DNA from: Clostridia bacterium
GTDB taxonomy: Bacteria > Bacillota > Clostridia > Oscillospirales > Acutalibacteraceae
Length of the DNA stretch: 31,598 nt
Direction of reading: 5' to 3'
Assembly: GCA_900767015.1 (NCBI GenBank)
Contig: CAAFXQ010000032.1
Coordinates: forward strand, 1 to 31,598
Position 1 is the stretch's first letter. Each line of letters starts with the position of its first letter. The notes below the pieces were generated by a model that saw only the letters and a list, made by a program, of their open reading frames with translations, was not told the origin of the DNA and ran no database searches. The position numbers and the translations under genes were made by a program. Below, piece after piece: positions 29,064 to 31,598 of the stretch.

Positions 29064-31094
29064 ATGGAAAAAATTGTATACTTTATTCCTCTTGTAAGCG
29101 TCATCGGGCTTTTTGTCGCCCTGCTTCTTGCTTTCAGGGTAAAAAAACAAAGTCCGGGTAATGAACGGATGCAGGAGCTTGCCGGCTCGATTCACGACGG
29201 TGCAACAGCGTTCCTGTATTCGGAATACCGCATCATTATCGTGTTCGTTGCGGTCGTTTTTCTCGCCATCGGCGTTTTAATCGGAAACTGGGCGGAAGCG
29301 GTCTGCTTCCTTATCGGAGCGGTGTTCTCCGTTGCCGCCGGCTACTGCGGTATGAGCGTTGCGACGCTTGCCAACGTCAGAACCGCAGAGGCAGCCCGTG
29401 ACAAAGGCATGGGCAAGGCGCTTTCCGTCGCCTTTTCGGGCGGTTCGGTTATGGGTCTTTGCGTTGCCGGCTTCGGTCTTCTCGGTATATCCGTTGTCTA
29501 TGCGATCACCAAGGACGCCGATATTCTTTTCGGCTTCGGTCTCGGTGCCTCGTCAATCGCTCTGTTTGCCCGTGTCGGCGGCGGCATTTATACAAAAGCG
29601 GCCGACGTCGGTGCTGACCTTGTCGGCAAGGTAGAAGCCGGTATTCCCGAGGACGACCCGAGAAACCCCGCCGTTATTGCGGATAATGTCGGCGATAACG
29701 TCGGCGACGTTGCCGGAATGGGCGCTGACCTTTTCGAAAGCTACAGCGGCGCCATTATTTCCGCTATCACCTTAGGGCTGCTGTTTTGCAAGACCGCCAT
29801 GCCCGACAAGGTGCTGTTCGGTGCGCTTTATCCGCTCGCCGTTTCGGCCGTCGGTCTTTTGGCTTCAATCTTCGGCAGTATTTTCGTCCGGGGCGAAAAG
29901 AACCCGTCCCGTTCGCTTAAGGTCGGCACATACATAGCAAGCGCCTTGGTACTCATCGGTGCCGTTGTATTAAGCAAGTTCTTCTTCGGCTCGTTCCACT
30001 TTGCGGCAACGATCATTTCGGGACTTGCCGTCGGCTCGCTGATCGGCTATTTTACCGAAGTCTACACATCGGACAGCTACCGTCCGGTCAAGAAGATTGC
30101 CAAACAGTCCGAAACCGGAACGGCAACCAATATCATTTCGGGTATCGCCGTCGGCTTCCAGTCCACAGCGGTCACCATCGTCTTTATCTGCATCGGCGTT
30201 TTTGTTGCGTTCTATTTCGGCAACAAATGCGGAGAGGGCGGCGGAATTTACGGAATTGCTCTTGCCGCAGTCGGTATGCTTTCGACAACAGGCATCACGG
30301 TCGCCGTTGACGCCTACGGTCCGATCGCCGACAACGCAGGCGGAATCGCCGAAATGGCAGGCCTTGACAAATCCGTCCGCAAAATCACCGACAAGCTTGA
30401 CTCCGTCGGCAACACAACCGCCGCTATGGGCAAGGGCTTTGCCATCGGTTCGGCGGCTTTGACGGCTCTTGCGCTGTTCTTCTCGTATAAAGAAGCGGTT
30501 CACATTACAACAATCGATATTCTCAACTGTAACGTTGTCATCGGTCTTTTAATCGGCGGTATGCTGCCGTTCGTGTTCTCCGCTCTGACCATGCAGTCAG
30601 TCAGCAAGGCTGCCAATCAGATGATTGAAGAGGTTCGCCGTCAGTTCCGGACGATTCCGGGACTGCTTGAAGGAAAAGCGAAGCCCGACTATAAATCCTG
30701 CGTTTCGATTTCGACCAACGCTTCCCTCAGGGAGATGATCGTACCCGGCCTGCTGGCAATCGTTGTTCCGATTTTTATCGGCTCCCTGCTGGGTGTTGAC
30801 GCTTTAGGCGGTCTTTTAGCCGGTGCACTTGTTACAGGCGTTCTGCTTGCGATTTTCATGTCCAACGCAGGCGGTGCCTGGGATAACGCCAAGAAATTCA
30901 TCGAAAGCGGAAACCACGGCGGAAAAGGCAGTCCGGCGCACAAAGCGGCCGTTGTCGGCGATACGGTCGGCGACCCGTTCAAGGACACCTCGGGTCCGTC
31001 AATCAACATTTTAATCAAGCTGATGACAATCGTTTCGCTTGTGTTTGCGCCGATGTTTGAGCTGATCAATAACGGTGCCGGTGTCGTCGGCTGA
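29064..31094 (+). CDS. hppA: Membrane-bound, K+-dependent ion-pumping pyrophosphatase
   Basis: A 676-residue integral membrane pyrophosphatase with many hydrophobic helices, full length for the family. It hydrolyses cytosolic pyrophosphate and pumps H+ and/or Na+ out of the cell. Seen: the signature DVGADLVGKVEAGIPEDD (from residue 181), DNVGDNVGDVAGMGADLFES (from about 211), and the C-terminal GDTVGDPFKDTSGPS. At the site that sets potassium dependence it has GNTTAAMGKG, with Ala453 and Gly456 where K+-independent enzymes have Lys and Thr, so it belongs to the K+-dependent class. Many of that class pump Na+, but ion choice is not proven here. The ATG at 29064 follows AAGGAG; upstream in-frame codons are in the leader. 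It can recycle pyrophosphate from reactions such as the AMP-forming ligases in this window. Confidence 0.96.
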   Translation: MEKIVYFIPLVSVIGLFVALLLAFRVKKQSPGNERMQELAGSIHDGATAFLYSEYRIIIVFVAVVFLAIGVLIGNWAEAVCFLIGAVFSVAAGYCGMSVATLANVRTAEAARDKGMGKALSVAFSGGSVMGLCVAGFGLLGISVVYAITKDADILFGFGLGASSIALFARVGGGIYTKAADVGADLVGKVEAGIPEDDPRNPAVIADNVGDNVGDVAGMGADLFESYSGAIISAITLGLLFCKTAMPDKVLFGALYPLAVSAVGLLASIFGSIFVRGEKNPSRSLKVGTYIASALVLIGAVVLSKFFFGSFHFAATIISGLAVGSLIGYFTEVYTSDSYRPVKKIAKQSETGTATNIISGIAVGFQSTAVTIVFICIGVFVAFYFGNKCGEGGGIYGIALAAVGMLSTTGITVAVDAYGPIADNAGGIAEMAGLDKSVRKITDKLDSVGNTTAAMGKGFAIGSAALTALALFFSYKEAVHITTIDILNCNVVIGLLIGGMLPFVFSALTMQSVSKAANQMIEEVRRQFRTIPGLLEGKAKPDYKSCVSISTNASLREMIVPGLLAIVVPIFIGSLLGVDALGGLLAGALVTGVLLAIFMSNAGGAWDNAKKFIESGNHGGKGSPAHKAAVVGDTVGDPFKDTSGPSINILIKLMTIVSLVFAPMFELINNGAGVVG

Positions 31095-31112
31095 TAAAAA
31101 AGGAGACTGACA

Positions 31113-31472
31113 GTGAAAACGTTAGGCAATATTTTATGGATACTCTGCGGCGGGCTTGTCAGCTCCCTGAGCTGGGCTTTTGCCGGAATTCTTTGGTGCA
31201 TTACCATTGTCGGAATCCCGCTCGGCAAACAGTGCTTCAAGTTTGCGAAGCTTTCGCTTGCCCCGTTCGGCAAGGAAATCAAAGACGAAGGCTCCGCCGT
31301 GAGCACCGTTGCCAACATCTTCTGGATCATTTTCACGGGGCTTCCGATGGCAATCGAAAATGCGGTGTTCGGCCTTGTGCTTTGTGTCACAATTGTCGGG
31401 ATTCCGTTCGGGAAGCAATTTTTCAAGCTGGCAAGGCTTTCTCTGGCTCCGTTCGGGAAAACGATTGAATAA
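31113..31472 (+). CDS. YccF domain inner-membrane protein
   Basis: A 119-residue membrane protein of the YccF family, with two internal repeats. Each has a hydrophobic pair of segments followed by the motif TIVGIP(L/F)GKQ, FK(F/L)A, LSLAPFGK (repeat 1 ending near residue 54, repeat 2 near 116). Function is unknown in any organism I know of. It starts with GTG, 18 bases after hppA, with an AAAAGGAG ribosome site, so it is probably co-transcribed with the pyrophosphatase. Confidence 0.9.
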   Translation: MKTLGNILWILCGGLVSSLSWAFAGILWCITIVGIPLGKQCFKFAKLSLAPFGKEIKDEGSAVSTVANIFWIIFTGLPMAIENAVFGLVLCVTIVGIPFGKQFFKLARLSLAPFGKTIE

Positions 31473-31517
31473 ACAAGAGACAACCGCTAAAAAGGGGCTG
31501 TCGCATTTAGATGCAGA

Positions 31518-31576
31518 AACCGTTTTCTTCACCCCGAAAAAGTATATAGATACTGCGAGTGGGTGAAAAAACGGTT
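31518..31576. repeat. Long inverted repeat at the right edge of the window
   Basis: The arm AACCGTTTTCTTCACCC (31518-31534) is complementary, with one base gap, to GGGTGAAAAAACGGTT (31561-31576), around a 26-base loop. A smaller GCAT/ATGC hairpin (31503-31514) precedes it, next to AAAAAGGGGCTGTCGCA. It may be a terminator of the hppA-yccF operon or the edge of another dispersed repeat; the window ends 22 bases later. Confidence 0.65.
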
Positions 31577-31598
31577 AAAAAAGAAAAATGCAACCAAT

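Overview
The window looks like the chromosome of an anaerobic, spore-forming member of the Clostridia, most likely a gut Oscillospirales/Ruminococcaceae-type organism with mid-range GC. This is an inference from gene content: a stage II sporulation protein R (SpoIIR), a one-chain pyruvate:ferredoxin oxidoreductase, a K+-dependent membrane pyrophosphatase, a BlaI/M56 pair, Gram-positive lipoprotein signals, AAGGAGG-type ribosome sites and dispersed hairpin-rich repeats. No rRNA, tRNA, CRISPR array, phage gene or transposase was seen.

Layout. 1-182: tail of an unknown CDS and its terminator. 417-2108: a GH3-family acyl-adenylating enzyme, convergent with a small acyl carrier protein (2167-2394, minus). 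2568-3165: composite inverted repeat A. 3182-4214: a CmpB-like membrane protein and spoIIR. 4240-4559: repeat B. 4643-8218 (minus): pyruvate:ferredoxin oxidoreductase. 8465-13419 (minus): a complete branched-chain amino acid ABC transporter, livJ-livH-livM-livG-livF in transcription order, with a LysR regulator upstream (13694-14557, minus). 14861-19916: one promoter, four overlapping genes and a terminator, encoding two AMP-forming acyl ligases, a free-standing condensation-domain protein and an acyl carrier protein. 19915-20275: repeat C. 20434-21333 (minus): an exported metallophosphoesterase. 21472-25025: BlaI-type repressor and M56 sensor protease with two palindromic operators. 25123-28788: a small hypothetical protein, a HAD phosphatase, a PTS EIIC-like membrane protein, a zinc-ribbon membrane protein and dTDP-glucose 4,6-dehydratase. 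28949-31472: membrane pyrophosphatase and a YccF protein. The window ends in a long inverted repeat.

Best candidate for an undescribed system: the 14.9-19.9 kb operon. It has the parts of a dissociated (type II) nonribosomal peptide or acyl-conjugating assembly line: two activating enzymes, one carrier protein and one condensation catalyst. There is no multidomain synthetase, thioesterase, transporter or phosphopantetheinyl transferase. The same window holds a second carrier protein beside a GH3 acyl-adenylating enzyme, a family that in plants joins acyl groups to amino acids. A product such as an acyl-amino acid or small lipopeptide is inference.

Second notable signal: a dispersed four-way-junction repeat present three times. 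An outer GGCGGCCG stem encloses three triloop hairpins. The middle arm has a different sequence in copy C but is still a perfect stem, which argues that the fold, not the sequence, is kept.
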